DNA of 64,000 bases from Herbaspirillum aquaticum (GCF_002213425.1 NZ_NJGV01000006.1:62001-126000); one strand, 5' to 3'. Positions 35,077-45,679 are shown, numbered from the stretch's first letter. Notes: a model not told the origin generated them from the letters alone. Translations and numbers: made by a program.

Positions 35077-37200
35077 ATGCAACTCACTCCTTGTGCCTGC
35101 GCCATTGCGCTGGCCTTCAGCGCTTGCGGCCACGCTCTGGCCCAGACCACTCCTGATGCGTCCAATGCACCCTTGCCGACCGTCACCGTACGCGGCGACA
35201 AGCCCGCTGCAAGCGCTCCGCTCAGCGCCGACAGCGCTGCGCTGCTGGCCGATCAACCCGGTTACGCCAGCGCCGCAGCGGGCGGTGTGTCGGCGCTGCC
35301 GGTCCTCAATGGCTTCGCTGCCGATCGCCTCAAGATTCGCCTCGATGGCATGGAGGTCACCGCCGCCTGCGGCAACCAGATGAACGCACCCATGTCCTAC
35401 ATGCCGCCAGCGCAGGTGGGGATGACGCGCGTGATGGCCGGCATTACGCCGGTCAGCGTCGGTGGCGACAGCATCGGTGGCACCATCGAACTGGCGTCGC
35501 CGGCACCGCAATTCGCGGCGCAGCCCGGCGCGCTGCTGACCAAGGGCGGCTTCTCGGTGGCTGCACGCAGCGTCAATTCGGAAGTGTCGGCGTCGGTGGA
35601 GGGGACGGTAGCCAGCGACAGTCTCTCGGTCCATTACGTGGCCAGCCAGTCGCGGGCCGAGAGCTACGTCAACGGCCGTGGCGACAAGGTCCTGGGCAGC
35701 CAGTTCGAGAGCAACAACCACGCGGTGACGGTGGCCGCGCGCGGCGACGGACAGCAACTGGTGTTCAAGGCCGGGCAGCAATTCATCCCTTACCAGGGTT
35801 TCCCGAACCAGTACATGGACATGACCGGCAACCGCTCCACCTTCGCCAACCTGGGCTATGAGCGCCGCTTCGACTGGGGCAAGCTGCTGGGCCGCGTGTA
35901 CTGGCAGCGCACCGGGCATGAGATGGGATTCTTCAGTGCCGAGCGCACCGGTACCATGCCCATGCAGACGCGGGGCCGTGACATCGGCTACACGCTGCGG
36001 GCCGATATCGATCTCGCCCCCGAGGGCAGCAGTGTACTGCGCGTGGGCAACGAGTACCACAGCTTCCATCTGGATGACGACTGGCCGGCCGTACCGGGCT
36101 CGATGATGATGGGCCCCCGGACCTATGTGAACATCAATGACGGCAAGCGCGATCGCTACGCCCTCTTCGCGGAGTGGGAGGGCAAATTGAATGAACGCTG
36201 GAGCACGATCGTGGGGGTGCGCGACGAGCTGGTCAAGACCGATGCCGGCAACGTGCAATCCTATGGCACCAACATGATGAACATGGCTGACCTGACGGCG
36301 GCCAACGCCTTCAATGCACGCGGCCATGCCAAGACCGACAACAACATCGACCTCACTGCACTGGCACGCTTCACCCCCGACGCCGGCCAGACCTGGGAAG
36401 TCGGCTATGCCCGCAAGACGCGTTCGCCCAATCTTTACGAGCGCTACACCTGGGGCCGCGGCACCATGGCCATGACCATGACCAACTGGTTCGGCGATGG
36501 CAACGGCTATGTCGGCAACCTCGATCTCAAGCCGGAAGTGGCGCATACGCTCTCGGCCACCGCTGACTGGCATGCGGCAGACAAGGAGGGCAACGAGCCA
36601 CGCTGGTTCTTCAAGCTGACGCCGTATTTCAGCTACGTCGAGAACTACATCGATGCCGATGTCATCGGCCGCTTCAATCCCTACAGCGTCAGCACCGCCT
36701 CGGGTGCGCTGCTGCAATTCGCCAATCACGATGCCCGCCTGTATGGCATCAACGCCTCGTGGAAGTGGCCGCTGTTGCGGACCGCCGGGCTGGGGGACAT
36801 CGCCTTCACCGGCAAGGCCGGCCTCACGCGCGGCAAGCGTGTCGATGGCGGCAACCTGTATCACATGATGCCCTTCAATGTGCTGGCCGCGCTGGAGCAG
36901 CAGCAGGGCGCGTGGACCCATCGTGCGGAAGTCAATTACGTCGCACGCAAGACGCTGGTGGACAGCAGTCGCCTGGAGCCGGTCACCGCCAGCTATACCG
37001 TCTTCAACCTGCGCAGCAGCTATCAGTTCAACCAGGCCATCAGTGTCAGTGCAGGCATCAGCAACCTGTTCAATCGCAACTACGCCGATGCGCTGGGCGG
37101 GGTCTACCTGTCGGGATTGGCCAAGGCCAAGAGCGGCAGCCTGCAAGCCTTGCCGGGCTACGGGCGCTCGCTGGACGTGGGCGTGAATGTGCGCTTCTGA
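35077..37200 (+). CDS. TonB-dependent outer membrane receptor with OprC-type copper site
   Basis: 707 aa. Signal peptide MQLTPCACAIALAFSACGHA cleaved near ALA-Q; TonB box-like LPTVTVRG (residues 33-40); plug with LKIRLDGMEV and AGITPVSVGGDSIGGTIEL; 22-strand barrel ending in SLDVGVNVRF. CGNQM (Cys98, Met102) and HEM (His281, Met283) match the CxxxM and HxM copper ligands of Pseudomonas OprC (Cys143/Met147, His323/Met325) in pattern and spacing. Methionine-rich loops (SMMMGP, NMMNMAD, GTMAMTM) add to the metal theme. Copper import is therefore the best guess. Monocistronic; two palindromes lie upstream. The needed TonB system is encoded at 11-13 kb. Confidence 0.88.
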   Translation: MQLTPCACAIALAFSACGHALAQTTPDASNAPLPTVTVRGDKPAASAPLSADSAALLADQPGYASAAAGGVSALPVLNGFAADRLKIRLDGMEVTAACGNQMNAPMSYMPPAQVGMTRVMAGITPVSVGGDSIGGTIELASPAPQFAAQPGALLTKGGFSVAARSVNSEVSASVEGTVASDSLSVHYVASQSRAESYVNGRGDKVLGSQFESNNHAVTVAARGDGQQLVFKAGQQFIPYQGFPNQYMDMTGNRSTFANLGYERRFDWGKLLGRVYWQRTGHEMGFFSAERTGTMPMQTRGRDIGYTLRADIDLAPEGSSVLRVGNEYHSFHLDDDWPAVPGSMMMGPRTYVNINDGKRDRYALFAEWEGKLNERWSTIVGVRDELVKTDAGNVQSYGTNMMNMADLTAANAFNARGHAKTDNNIDLTALARFTPDAGQTWEVGYARKTRSPNLYERYTWGRGTMAMTMTNWFGDGNGYVGNLDLKPEVAHTLSATADWHAADKEGNEPRWFFKLTPYFSYVENYIDADVIGRFNPYSVSTASGALLQFANHDARLYGINASWKWPLLRTAGLGDIAFTGKAGLTRGKRVDGGNLYHMMPFNVLAALEQQQGAWTHRAEVNYVARKTLVDSSRLEPVTASYTVFNLRSSYQFNQAISVSAGISNLFNRNYADALGGVYLSGLAKAKSGSLQALPGYGRSLDVGVNVRF

Positions 37201-37225
37201 GTGAGCGAGGGCAGGGCCCGGCCGT

Positions 37226-38218
37226 TCAGAAGATCGGCAGGGTCTCGGGAGCGCTATCGCGCAAGGCCTTCTTGGCCGACTCGAATTCGGGGAAGATCGA
37301 TTGCACCGTGGCCCAGAAGCGTGGGCTGTGGTTCATCTCGCGCAGGTGCGCCAGCTCGTGCGCGATCACGTAATCGATCAGCGGCAGGGCGAAATGCATC
37401 AGCCGCCAGTTCAGGCGGATGCGCGCATCCGACGTGCAGGAGCCCCATTGCGTGGTGGCCGAGGACAGTGCGTAGGAACGATATTGCACGCCCAGCTTCT
37501 CGGCATAGATCATGAGCCGCTTGCCGAACAGTTCTTCGGCGCGCGCCTGTATCCATCCCTGCACGCGGTCCTTCAATTGCTGCTCGCCGGCGTCGGCCGG
37601 CAGGCTGATGTTGAGTTCGCGCGTGACTTCGTCGAGCAACACCGCCTGGCGCTGGCCGGTGCGGATGCGCAGCGTGATGTCCGCGCCCAGATAGGGCAGG
37701 GTGGCGCCATCGCGCCATTGCATCTGCGGTTGCAGGCGGCGCGCCGAACGCTCGCGGCGCTCGTTGAGTTTGGTCAGGATCCAGCGCTGCTTCTCGCGGA
37801 TGGCGTTGTCGAGCTCGGCCAAGGTGACCCACTTGGGCGCGGTCACACGCAGGCCTTCATCACTGACCAGGAAACCGATGGTGCGGCGCTTGGAACGCAG
37901 CAGCGCGAAATCGATGGTGTGCTCGCCCAGCTGGATGCGGCGCTTGCCGTCGGCCGGACGGGCCGTGGTCGGCGGGGCCAGCAGCGGGCTGGGAGGTGAG
38001 GGTGGTGCGGGCGGTTCGGCAATCAGGGGCGGCGGCAGCGGTGCCGCATGGACGACCGGATGCGGTGTCACGATGAGCGGTGGTTGCACCGTCGGCGAGG
38101 GAAGCGCCGGGCCCGGATCGACGGGCGCCGCTGCCGGGGCAGCGGCGGGCGCGCCAAACAAATCCAGTTGCAGCGAGAGCTGGTCGGGATTGGGTTTGGG
38201 TTTGCGGAGCAGTATCAA
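37226..38218 (-). CDS. YgjP-type zinc metallopeptidase (DUF45)
   Basis: 330 aa. The first 100 residues are a low-complexity Pro/Ala region (LFGAPAAAPAAAPVDPGPA and more). The C-terminal domain is YgjP-like: IQLGEHTIDFALLRSKRRT, WGSCTSDARIRLNWRLMHFA, and the zinc motif HELAHLREMNHSPRFWATV (HExxH plus a third His). Its physiological substrate is unknown. The start appears to be TTG at 38218. Last gene of the glyQ-glyS-gmhB-plsC series, and close to the convergent receptor gene (25 bp). Confidence 0.85.
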   Translation of the reverse strand: MILLRKPKPNPDQLSLQLDLFGAPAAAPAAAPVDPGPALPSPTVQPPLIVTPHPVVHAAPLPPPLIAEPPAPPSPPSPLLAPPTTARPADGKRRIQLGEHTIDFALLRSKRRTIGFLVSDEGLRVTAPKWVTLAELDNAIREKQRWILTKLNERRERSARRLQPQMQWRDGATLPYLGADITLRIRTGQRQAVLLDEVTRELNISLPADAGEQQLKDRVQGWIQARAEELFGKRLMIYAEKLGVQYRSYALSSATTQWGSCTSDARIRLNWRLMHFALPLIDYVIAHELAHLREMNHSPRFWATVQSIFPEFESAKKALRDSAPETLPIF

Positions 38219-38270
38219 GGCAGTCGCGGCGTCCTGTGTTGCTGTTGGCTAAGGAGTTGGCCGCGCGGCA

Positions 38271-39056
38271 TTACTGCGATGCAGTCGAGGCGGCCGGCCG
38301 GGGCGCGCTGTTTTTGTAGACGTCCGGCGAAATCACGCGCATCTCGGATTCTATCCAATTTTCGACGCGCTCGTTCAACTCCTGGGGATTCAATCCTTCC
38401 GGCGAAATCGGCTTGCCGATCGAGACCGTGATGACACCCGGCTTCTTGACGAAGCTGCCCTTGGGCCAGCACTCGCCCGAGTTCACCGCCACCGGCACCA
38501 CCAGCGTATTGGTTTCCACGGCCAGGCGCGAACCACCGGCCTTGTACTTGCCCTGCGAGCCCACGGGGGTGCGCGTGCCTTCCGGGAACATCACGATCCA
38601 CTGGCCATCGCGCAGACGGCGGCGGCCATGTTCCAGCACCTGCGCAAAGGCGTCGCGGCCTTTCTTGCGATCGATCGGAATCATGCGCAAGAGCCCGATG
38701 CCCCAGCCGAAGAAGGGGATGTAGGTCAGCTCCTTCTTGAACACGAACACCAGCGGCCGCGGCATGTTGATGACGTAGAAGATGGTTTCCCAGGCCGACT
38801 GGTGCTTGGAGAGCAGGATCACCGGCGCATCAGGCAGGTTCTCGGTGCCGCGCATTTCGTAGCGGATGCCGCAGATGACGCGCGCGGTCCAGATCACGAA
38901 GACGTTCCAGCGTGACGTCCACCAGTAGCGCTGGGCGTAAGGGAAGGGGGCCGACAGCAGGCAGGCGAAGGACCAGATGATGGTGGCCACGGCCATCAGG
39001 ACCATGAAGACCACCGAACGCAGAATCAGGACAAGGCGCAAAATCGTTTCTCCCAT
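38271..39056 (-). CDS. plsC: 1-acyl-sn-glycerol-3-phosphate acyltransferase
   Basis: 261 aa from the ATG at 39056. Acylates lysophosphatidate to phosphatidate at the inner membrane. N-terminal membrane segment ILRSVVFMVLMAVATIIWSF. The acyltransferase motif I reads SKHQSAWET, with Glu where the HxxxxD consensus has Asp; motif III is MFPEGTRTPVG and motif IV is VVPVAVNSG. The E variant appears common in betaproteobacteria, so it need not mean loss of activity. It follows gmhB by 55 bp. Confidence 0.92.
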   Translation of the reverse strand: MGETILRLVLILRSVVFMVLMAVATIIWSFACLLSAPFPYAQRYWWTSRWNVFVIWTARVICGIRYEMRGTENLPDAPVILLSKHQSAWETIFYVINMPRPLVFVFKKELTYIPFFGWGIGLLRMIPIDRKKGRDAFAQVLEHGRRRLRDGQWIVMFPEGTRTPVGSQGKYKAGGSRLAVETNTLVVPVAVNSGECWPKGSFVKKPGVITVSIGKPISPEGLNPQELNERVENWIESEMRVISPDVYKNSAPRPAASTASQ

Positions 39057-39111
39057 GCCGAAGCATGTTGTTGTAATGAATGGGGTTGGCTGCGCGGTCG
39101 CAGTGACGGCA

Positions 39112-39669
39112 CTATACCGAGACACCGACGGGCGACTTCAGAATGAAATCAACCACCGCCGACAAATCCGGGAAAACCAGCGTACCCGGCGGCAAGCCGC
39201 CCTTGGCCTGGGTCTTCTCGCCCTTGCCGGTCAGCACCAGGTAGGGCGCACAGCCGGCCACATAGCCGGCCTGCAGGTCGCGCAGCGAATCGCCCACGGT
39301 CGCCACGCCACCGCGCAGGCTGATGTTGAAGCGCTTGGCGATCTCGTGGAACATGCCCGGCTTGGGCTTGCGGCAATCGCAATTGTCATCGGCCGAGTGC
39401 GGGCAGAAGAACACCGCATCGATATCGGCACCGGCTTGCTGGGCCGCATTGTGCATCTTCTGGTGGATGGCGTTGAGGGTCTTGATGTCGAACAAGCCGC
39501 GCGCCACGCCGGACTGGTTGGTGGCCACCACCACGCGATAGCCGGCCTGGTTCAGGCGCGCGATGGCTTCCAGCGAACCCTTGATGGGGATCCACTCGTC
39601 GGGCGACTTGATGAAGGCATCGGAATCGTGGTTGATGACGCCATCGCGGTCGAGAATGATCAGTTTCAT
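39112..39669 (-). CDS. gmhB: D-glycero-beta-D-manno-heptose 1,7-bisphosphate 7-phosphatase
   Basis: 185 aa HAD-family phosphatase. Removes the C7 phosphate in ADP-heptose synthesis for the LPS inner core. The nucleophile motif is LIILDRDGVINHDSDAF; then VVVATNQSGVARGLF, zinc-binding FFCPHSADDNCDCRKPKPG, and MFHEIAKRFNISLRGG. All HAD motifs are present. Sits between glyS and plsC, a frequent order in betaproteobacteria. Confidence 0.94.
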   Translation of the reverse strand: MKLIILDRDGVINHDSDAFIKSPDEWIPIKGSLEAIARLNQAGYRVVVATNQSGVARGLFDIKTLNAIHQKMHNAAQQAGADIDAVFFCPHSADDNCDCRKPKPGMFHEIAKRFNISLRGGVATVGDSLRDLQAGYVAGCAPYLVLTGKGEKTQAKGGLPPGTLVFPDLSAVVDFILKSPVGVSV

Positions 39670-39760
39670 TCCTGCTTTCCTTCATGAATACCGCCGCGCC
39701 AGGACAAGCCCGTGCGCGGCGGATCGGTGTTGCGTGTGCGACAGCCGGTAGCGGGATGGA

Positions 39761-41881
39761 TTACGCCGCCAGCTTGGAAATGTCGGCCACCTGGTTGAGC
39801 ATGCCATGCAGCGATGCCAGCAGGGCCTGGCGGTTCTTGCGCAGCTGCTCATCCTCGGCATTGACCATCACGTCGTTGAAGAAGGCATCGACGTTTTGGC
39901 GCAGCTGCGCCAGGGCCTTGAGCGCGCCGGCGAAGTCACCCGCTGCATAGGCCGCCTGCACCTGCGGGCGCGTGGTCTGCATGGCCGCGAACAGGCCCTG
40001 CTCGGCGGCTTCCTGCAACAGGCTTTCCTGCACGGCACCGTGGGCATCGATGGCCACGCCTTCGATCTTCTTCAGGATGTTGGTGATGCGCTTGTTGGCG
40101 GCGGCCAGGGCCTCGGCTTCCGGCAAGGCGGCGAAGGCTTGCACGGCTTGCAGGCGTTCCACCACGTTGTCCAGCACGTCGGGCTGCTGGGCCACCACGG
40201 CTTCGACTTCGTTCTGCGCAAAGCCGCGCTCGCGCAGCAGGCCGCGCAGGCGGTCGTAGATGAAGGCCTGCACATCAGCGCGCGGGTCCTTGAAATTGGC
40301 GTTGCCGGCGAACAGTTCCGCGGCGGCGTCCAGCAAGGCGGCCAGCGACAGCGGCAGGCGCTTTTCGACCAGCATGCGCAGCACGCCCAAGGCATGGCGG
40401 CGCAGGGCGAACGGGTCCTTGTCGCCGGTGGGCTGCAGGCCGATGCCCCAGATGCCGACCAGGGTTTCCAGCTTGTCGGCCAGGGCCACGGCGGTGCCGG
40501 TGGCTGTGGACGGCAGGGCATCGCCGGCAAAGCGCGGCTGGTAATGTTCGGAGGCGGCCAGTGCCACTTCGTCCGGCTCGCCATCATGACGCGCGTAGTA
40601 CGTGCCCATGATGCCTTGCAGCTCGGGGAATTCACCGACCATGTCGGTCAGCAGGTCGGCCTTGGCCAGCAGTGCGCCGCGTTCGGCCAGCTTGACGTCG
40701 CCGCCCAGCAGGCTGGCGATCTTGCCGGCCAGTGCCTGCACGCGCTCGGTGCGCTGCAGCTGGTTGCCCAGCTTGTTGTGGTAGACCACGTTGGCCAGTT
40801 GCGGCACGCGATCGGCCAGGGATTTTTTCTTGTCCTGCTCGAAGAAGAACTTGGCATCCGACAGGCGCGGACGCACCACGCGCTCGTTGCCGCCGATGAT
40901 GTGTTCGGGGCGATCGGTCTCCAGGTTGGAGACGATCAGGAAGCGCGAACGCAGGCGGCCATCGGCGTCGGTCAGCGCGAAATATTTCTGGTTGGTCTGC
41001 ATGGTCAGGATCAGGCATTCCTGCGGCACAGCCAGGAATTCATCCTCGAACTTGCATTCATAGACCACCGGCCATTCCACCAGTGCAGTGACTTCGTCCA
41101 GCAGCGATTCCGGCATCAGCACTTGATCGCCACCGGCCTTGGCCAGCAGCGCAGTGCGGATCTTTTCGCGGCGCTCGGTGAAGCTGGCGATGACCTTGCC
41201 CTGCGTGGCCAGTGCCTCGACATAGGCATCGGGCGAGGCGATCTGCTGCGCGCCCGAGGACAGGAAGCGATGGCCCAGGGTGGTACGGCCGGCATCCAGG
41301 CCCAGCGTATTGATCGGCACCACGTCGTTGCCCAGCAGCGCCACCAGGTAGTGGGCCGGACGCACGAAGTGCACGGTCTCACCGGCGGCGCGGCCGAACT
41401 GGCGCTGGTAGCTCATGACCTTGGGGATGGGCAGCTTGGACAGGCTCTCGTCGAGCGCAGCCTGCAGGCCCACGGCCAGGGCCGAACCCTTGGCGGTGTA
41501 GGTGTAGAAGAAGCTCTCGGCCTTGCCATCCTGGGCGCGTTCCAGCTGGTCCGGGGTAATGACGGTGGCACCGGTGGAGGCGGCCAGTGCCGCCAGCTTC
41601 TTCACCAGTGGTGCCGACGGGCGGCCTTCGGCGTCCAGTGCGACGGCCACCGGCAGCACCTTTTCGCGGATCGATTTGTCCGGCGAGGCGGCGCGCACTT
41701 GGGTGATGGAGACGGCCAGGCGACGCGGGGTCGCATAGGCAGTGGCGGCAGCGCCGGTATCGAGATAGCCGCGGCTTTGCAGGCCATTGAAGATGCCGTT
41801 GGCGAACGCATCGCCCAGTTTGGCCAGCGCCTTCGGCGGGAGTTCTTCGGTGACGAGTTCTACGAGGAGTGTCTGGTTCAT
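39761..41881 (-). CDS. glyS: Glycine-tRNA ligase, beta subunit
   Basis: 706 aa. The tRNA-binding subunit of the alpha2beta2 glycyl-tRNA synthetase. N-terminal [20 protein letters not shown], then [58 protein letters not shown] and a C-terminal anticodon-binding helical region. Full length. It follows glyQ by 74 bp on the same strand. Confidence 0.97.
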   Translation of the reverse strand: MNQTLLVELVTEELPPKALAKLGDAFANGIFNGLQSRGYLDTGAAATAYATPRRLAVSITQVRAASPDKSIREKVLPVAVALDAEGRPSAPLVKKLAALAASTGATVITPDQLERAQDGKAESFFYTYTAKGSALAVGLQAALDESLSKLPIPKVMSYQRQFGRAAGETVHFVRPAHYLVALLGNDVVPINTLGLDAGRTTLGHRFLSSGAQQIASPDAYVEALATQGKVIASFTERREKIRTALLAKAGGDQVLMPESLLDEVTALVEWPVVYECKFEDEFLAVPQECLILTMQTNQKYFALTDADGRLRSRFLIVSNLETDRPEHIIGGNERVVRPRLSDAKFFFEQDKKKSLADRVPQLANVVYHNKLGNQLQRTERVQALAGKIASLLGGDVKLAERGALLAKADLLTDMVGEFPELQGIMGTYYARHDGEPDEVALAASEHYQPRFAGDALPSTATGTAVALADKLETLVGIWGIGLQPTGDKDPFALRRHALGVLRMLVEKRLPLSLAALLDAAAELFAGNANFKDPRADVQAFIYDRLRGLLRERGFAQNEVEAVVAQQPDVLDNVVERLQAVQAFAALPEAEALAAANKRITNILKKIEGVAIDAHGAVQESLLQEAAEQGLFAAMQTTRPQVQAAYAAGDFAGALKALAQLRQNVDAFFNDVMVNAEDEQLRKNRQALLASLHGMLNQVADISKLAA

Positions 41882-41955
41882 GTTGTCTGTCTTGCTGTCT
41901 TGCTCGGGACGCCGGTCAAGTCAACCGGCGCCGCATCATGTCATGTCGCTGCGGC

Positions 41956-42873
41956 TCAGGCGGCAGCTTGTGCCGGTGCCTGGCCCAGCATCGGGAAGCC
42001 CAGGCGCTCGCGCGATTCGAAGTAGGCCTGCGCCACCGCCCGCGAAAGATTGCGGATGCGGCCGATGTAGGCGGCGCGCTCGGTGACCGAGATGGCGCCA
42101 CGGGCGTCGAGCATGTTGAAGGTGTGGGCGGCCTTGAGCACCTGCTCGTAGGCCGGCAGGGCCAGCGGCACTTCCATCAGGCGCTTGGCTTCGGCTTCGT
42201 AGTTGGTGAACAGCGAGAACAGGAAGTCGGTGTTCGAGTACTCGAAGTTGAAGGTGGATTGTTCCACTTCATTCTGGTGGAACACGTCGCCATAGGTCAG
42301 GTGCTTCTTGACACCGTTCTCGGTCCATTCGGTCCAGACCAGGTCGTAGACGTTTTCCACGCCCTGCAGGTACATCGCCAGGCGCTCGATGCCGTAGGTG
42401 ATTTCTCCCAGCACCGGCTTGCAGTCGAGGCCGCCGACCTGCTGGAAGTAGGTGAATTGCGTCACTTCCATGCCATTGAGCCAGACTTCCCAACCCAGGC
42501 CCCAGGCGCCCAGGGTGGGGTTTTCCCAGTCATCCTCGACGAAGCGCACGTCGTTTTGCTTCAGGTCCAGTCCCAGCGCTTCCAGCGAGCCCAGGTACAG
42601 GTCCAGGATGTTTTCCGGCGCCGGCTTGAGGACCACCTGGTACTGGTAGTAGTGCTGCATGCGGTTGGGGTTTTCGCCGTAGCGGCCATCCTTGGGGCGG
42701 CGCGAGGGCTGGACGTAGGCGGCGCGCCACGGTTCCGGGCCGATCGCGCGCAGGAAGGTTGCCGTGTGCGAAGTGCCGGCGCCGACTTCCATGTCGTAGG
42801 GCTGCAGCAGTGCGCAGCCTTGGGCGTCCCAATATTCTTGCAACTTGAGGATGATTTGTTGAAATGTCAGCAT
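41956..42873 (-). CDS. glyQ: Glycine-tRNA ligase, alpha subunit
   Basis: 305 aa. Catalytic class II subunit that forms glycyl-adenylate. [19 protein letters not shown] at the N-terminus, [20 protein letters not shown] (motif 2 region), [19 protein letters not shown] and [20 protein letters not shown] are near identical to the bacterial family. I looked for a T-box leader in the 120-bp gap before it and saw none. Confidence 0.97.
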   Translation of the reverse strand: MLTFQQIILKLQEYWDAQGCALLQPYDMEVGAGTSHTATFLRAIGPEPWRAAYVQPSRRPKDGRYGENPNRMQHYYQYQVVLKPAPENILDLYLGSLEALGLDLKQNDVRFVEDDWENPTLGAWGLGWEVWLNGMEVTQFTYFQQVGGLDCKPVLGEITYGIERLAMYLQGVENVYDLVWTEWTENGVKKHLTYGDVFHQNEVEQSTFNFEYSNTDFLFSLFTNYEAEAKRLMEVPLALPAYEQVLKAAHTFNMLDARGAISVTERAAYIGRIRNLSRAVAQAYFESRERLGFPMLGQAPAQAAA

Positions 42874-42993
42874 CGTGTGTGGTGGCCTGGCGAACCGGCG
42901 GAGGAATTGCGAAAACCTTGGATTTTAGCGCCTTTTGGGGCGTTTGACCCGGTTTTGCCAGGGCGCGGCACTGCCGGCCCCTGGCATGGGAGA

Positions 42994-44619
42994 TCAGTGG
43001 CGGATGCGCGCGGCCTTGTTGCGGCCCCAGGCCAACAGCAGCATCAGCAGCGCCAGCCCGACGATGAGCTTGTTGCCCAGCAGAATGTAGGGGGTCTGGC
43101 CGCCATAGCCCTGCACCTGGCCGGAGAGCACGCCGCGCGTGTAGGGCGGCAGCTCGCTGACCGCGCCGCCCGGCAGGATCACGGCAGTGGCCCCGGTGTT
43201 GGTCGCGCGCAGCATCGGGCGGCCGGTTTCCAGCGTACGCATCTGCGAGATCTGCAGGTGCTGGGGCAGGGCGATCGAATTGCCGAACCAGGCGATGTTG
43301 GACAGGTTCAGCAACAGGCTGGCCTGCGGCTGGCCGGCGCGGTAGGCATCACGCAACTGGCCGGCGATTTCTTCGCCAAACAGATCTTCGTAGCAGATGT
43401 TGGGCAGCACCCACTGGTCCTTCACCCCGAAGGGCGACTGCACCGGCGCGCCGCGCGTCATGTCGCCCAGCGGGATGTGCATCAGGTCGACGAACCAGCG
43501 GAAGCCCGGCGGAATGAATTCACCAAAGGGCACCAGGTGGTGCTTGTCGTAGCGGTAGGGCATCAAGGCCGAGCCCACTCCGGGGCCGAAGCCCAGCACC
43601 GAATTGGCATACAGTTGCGGACCATCGGAGAGCGGAATGCCCAGCGCCAGATGGCTGCCGCTGTTTTGCGCGAAGCGGGCGATGCGCTCCAGGTAATCCG
43701 GCGGCAATTGCTGCGGCAGCAGCGGGATGGCGGTTTCCGGGGTGGCGATCAGGTCGGCCGGGGCGGCGCTGATCATCTGTTCATACATGCCCAGCGTGGA
43801 GACCAGCGCATCGTTGGAGAATTTCATTTCCTGCGGGATGTTCCCCTGCAGCAGGCGCACCGTGATCGGCTGGCCTTGGGGCGTGGTCCAGTGCACCAGC
43901 CGCAAGGCCACACCACCCGCGCACAGCAGGGCCGCGGCACACAGCGGCAGCACGATGCGCTGGCCGGTACCGGCCACCCCCTTGCGTACGAGGCCCATCC
44001 ACAGCAGCGCCAGGCTGCCTGCGATGAGCGCCGCGATCCAGCCGACGAAATAGACGCCGCCCACCGGTGCGAATCCTGCCAGCGGGCCAACCGTATGCGC
44101 ATAGCCAGAGATCAGCCAGGGGAATCCCGTGAAGACCCAGCCGCGCGCCCATTCCGACAGCGCCCACAGCGCCGGCAGCATGAACAGCGCCAGCACCAGC
44201 GGCGAGGACGACCAGCGATGGCGCAGCCAGCCTGCGAACGCCGTGGCAGCCCCGGCATACAGACCCAGGTAGAGCGCCAGCAAGCCCACCGCCAGTGCGG
44301 CCATCCAGCCCGGCATGCCACCGTAGTCGTGCATGCTGATGTAGAGCCAGTGCACCCCCGCTGCCGCCCAGCCGAAACCGTACAGCCAGCCGCGCACGAA
44401 GTGGCGGCCGGTAGAAGCTTGCGGTTGCGCCAGCACGCCATGGAACAGCCAGGCCAGGGCCAGGACCTGCAAGGGCCACAGCTTGAACGGGGCGAAGGCG
44501 AAGACGTTGATCGCACCTGCGGCCACCGGCAGCAGCAAGGCCAGCGCCGTGCCGAGGCGACCGCGCGCAGCGGTGGCGCCGCGCGGCAGCGGCAAGTCTT
44601 GGGGGGAGGGGGAAGTCAC
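42994..44619 (-). CDS. lnt: Apolipoprotein N-acyltransferase
   Basis: 541 aa. Adds the third acyl chain to the N-terminal cysteine of lipoproteins. N-terminal half: six or so helices (ALALLLPVAAGAINVFAFAP, ALWALSEWARGWVFTGFPW). C-terminal nitrilase domain with the Glu-Lys-Cys triad: ATPETAIPLLP, MPYRYDKHHLVPFGEF and NICYEDLFGEEIA. The start is taken as GTG at 44619, 28 bp after the corC stop; no good Shine-Dalgarno is visible and no ATG fits. corC-lnt is the order known from E. coli. Confidence 0.93.
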   Translation of the reverse strand: MTSPSPQDLPLPRGATAARGRLGTALALLLPVAAGAINVFAFAPFKLWPLQVLALAWLFHGVLAQPQASTGRHFVRGWLYGFGWAAAGVHWLYISMHDYGGMPGWMAALAVGLLALYLGLYAGAATAFAGWLRHRWSSSPLVLALFMLPALWALSEWARGWVFTGFPWLISGYAHTVGPLAGFAPVGGVYFVGWIAALIAGSLALLWMGLVRKGVAGTGQRIVLPLCAAALLCAGGVALRLVHWTTPQGQPITVRLLQGNIPQEMKFSNDALVSTLGMYEQMISAAPADLIATPETAIPLLPQQLPPDYLERIARFAQNSGSHLALGIPLSDGPQLYANSVLGFGPGVGSALMPYRYDKHHLVPFGEFIPPGFRWFVDLMHIPLGDMTRGAPVQSPFGVKDQWVLPNICYEDLFGEEIAGQLRDAYRAGQPQASLLLNLSNIAWFGNSIALPQHLQISQMRTLETGRPMLRATNTGATAVILPGGAVSELPPYTRGVLSGQVQGYGGQTPYILLGNKLIVGLALLMLLLAWGRNKAARIRH

Positions 44620-44647
44620 GGTTGCAACGACAGGCAGGTCAGGCGAT

Positions 44648-45526
44648 TCACTCGTCGTCCAGCGGTGCCGGCGGCAGCTTGGACACCAGCAGCACATGCA
44701 CCTGGCGCGCATCGGCGCGCAGCACTTCGAAGTGCAGGCCGTCGATGTCGAATTCATCGCCCTTGCGCGGCACGCGGCCCACGTGATTGGCGACCAGTCC
44801 GCCGATGGTGTCGGCGTCTTCGTCGGAGAAGCGGCTGCCCACTTCGGCGTTGAACTGCTCGATCTCGGTCAGGGCTTTCACGCGCCAGCGCGCACCGTGC
44901 GGGCCATCCTTCAGGGCCAGCACATTGTCTTCGGCTTCATCGAAATCGTATTCGTCCTCGATGTCGCCGACGATCTGTTCCAGCACATCCTCGATGGTGA
45001 TCAAGCCGGCCACGCCGCCGTATTCGTCCACCACCACGGCCATGTGGTTGCGGTTGGCGCGGAAGTCGCGCAGCAGCACGTTCAAGCGCTTGGATTCGGG
45101 AATGAAGATGGCCGGACGCAGCATGTCGCGCACGTCGAAGGATTCCTCGGCGTAGTAACGCAGCAGGTCCTTGGCCAGCAGGATGCCGATGACCTTGTCG
45201 CGCTCGCCATCCACGGCGGGGAAGCGCGAGTGGGAGGTGGCCAGTACTTCCGGCATCCAGGTTTCGATCGGCTTGGAAATGTCGATGGTGTCCATCTGCG
45301 AGCGCGGCACCATGATGTCGCGCACCGCCAGGTCGGAGACCTGGAACACGCCTTCGATCATCGACAGCGCATCGGCGTCGATGAGATTGCGCTCGTGCGC
45401 GTCGTGCAACACTTCGAGCAGTTCTGCCCGGTTCTCGGGCTCGGGGGAAATCAGTGCGGTGAGTCGTTCAAACAGGGAACGATGGGGTTTAGCGTCAGAC
45501 TTGACGCTACTAGGGTGATCTTGCAT
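44648..45526 (-). CDS. corC: CorC/HlyC family protein with CBS domains (YbeX)
   Basis: 292 aa from the ATG at 45526. A CBS pair (VRDIMVPRSQMDTIDI and MLRPAIFIPESKRLNVLLRD) followed by the CorC_HlyC transporter-associated domain (VKALTEIEQFNAEVGSRFSD, DTIGGLVANHVGRVPRKGD). No membrane segments, as in E. coli YbeX. Members are linked to magnesium or cobalt efflux and recently to ribosome metabolism. The position ybeY-corC-lnt is conserved, here interrupted by a chemoreceptor gene. Two upstream in-frame starts are possible; none has a clear ribosome site. Confidence 0.9.
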   Translation of the reverse strand: MQDHPSSVKSDAKPHRSLFERLTALISPEPENRAELLEVLHDAHERNLIDADALSMIEGVFQVSDLAVRDIMVPRSQMDTIDISKPIETWMPEVLATSHSRFPAVDGERDKVIGILLAKDLLRYYAEESFDVRDMLRPAIFIPESKRLNVLLRDFRANRNHMAVVVDEYGGVAGLITIEDVLEQIVGDIEDEYDFDEAEDNVLALKDGPHGARWRVKALTEIEQFNAEVGSRFSDEDADTIGGLVANHVGRVPRKGDEFDIDGLHFEVLRADARQVHVLLVSKLPPAPLDDE

Positions 45527-45679
45527 GGCGTTAGGCGCGAGCCCGACGTAGTTTCGAAGAGCCATAGGATACAACAATTATGTGACAAGTCCACTAAAGG
45601 GCCCGCCACAGCGGCCTGCCGCCCCGCTTGCCTGCTGGAAGTCACTATGTCGCGTTGCCGCTGCTGCATGCAAAAAAAA

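Noticed and set aside
42874..42993. Possible T-box leader before glyQ
   Set aside because: The gap is only 120 bp and shows no conserved T-box sequence or terminator/antiterminator pair; such leaders are mainly found in Gram-positive bacteria.
41869..44853. Very long plus-strand open frame (994 codons) opposite glyQ and lnt
   Set aside because: The minus strand holds complete glyQ and lnt with full motifs. The plus-strand translation is a His/Gln/Gly-rich shadow with no domain, as expected opposite GC-rich genes.
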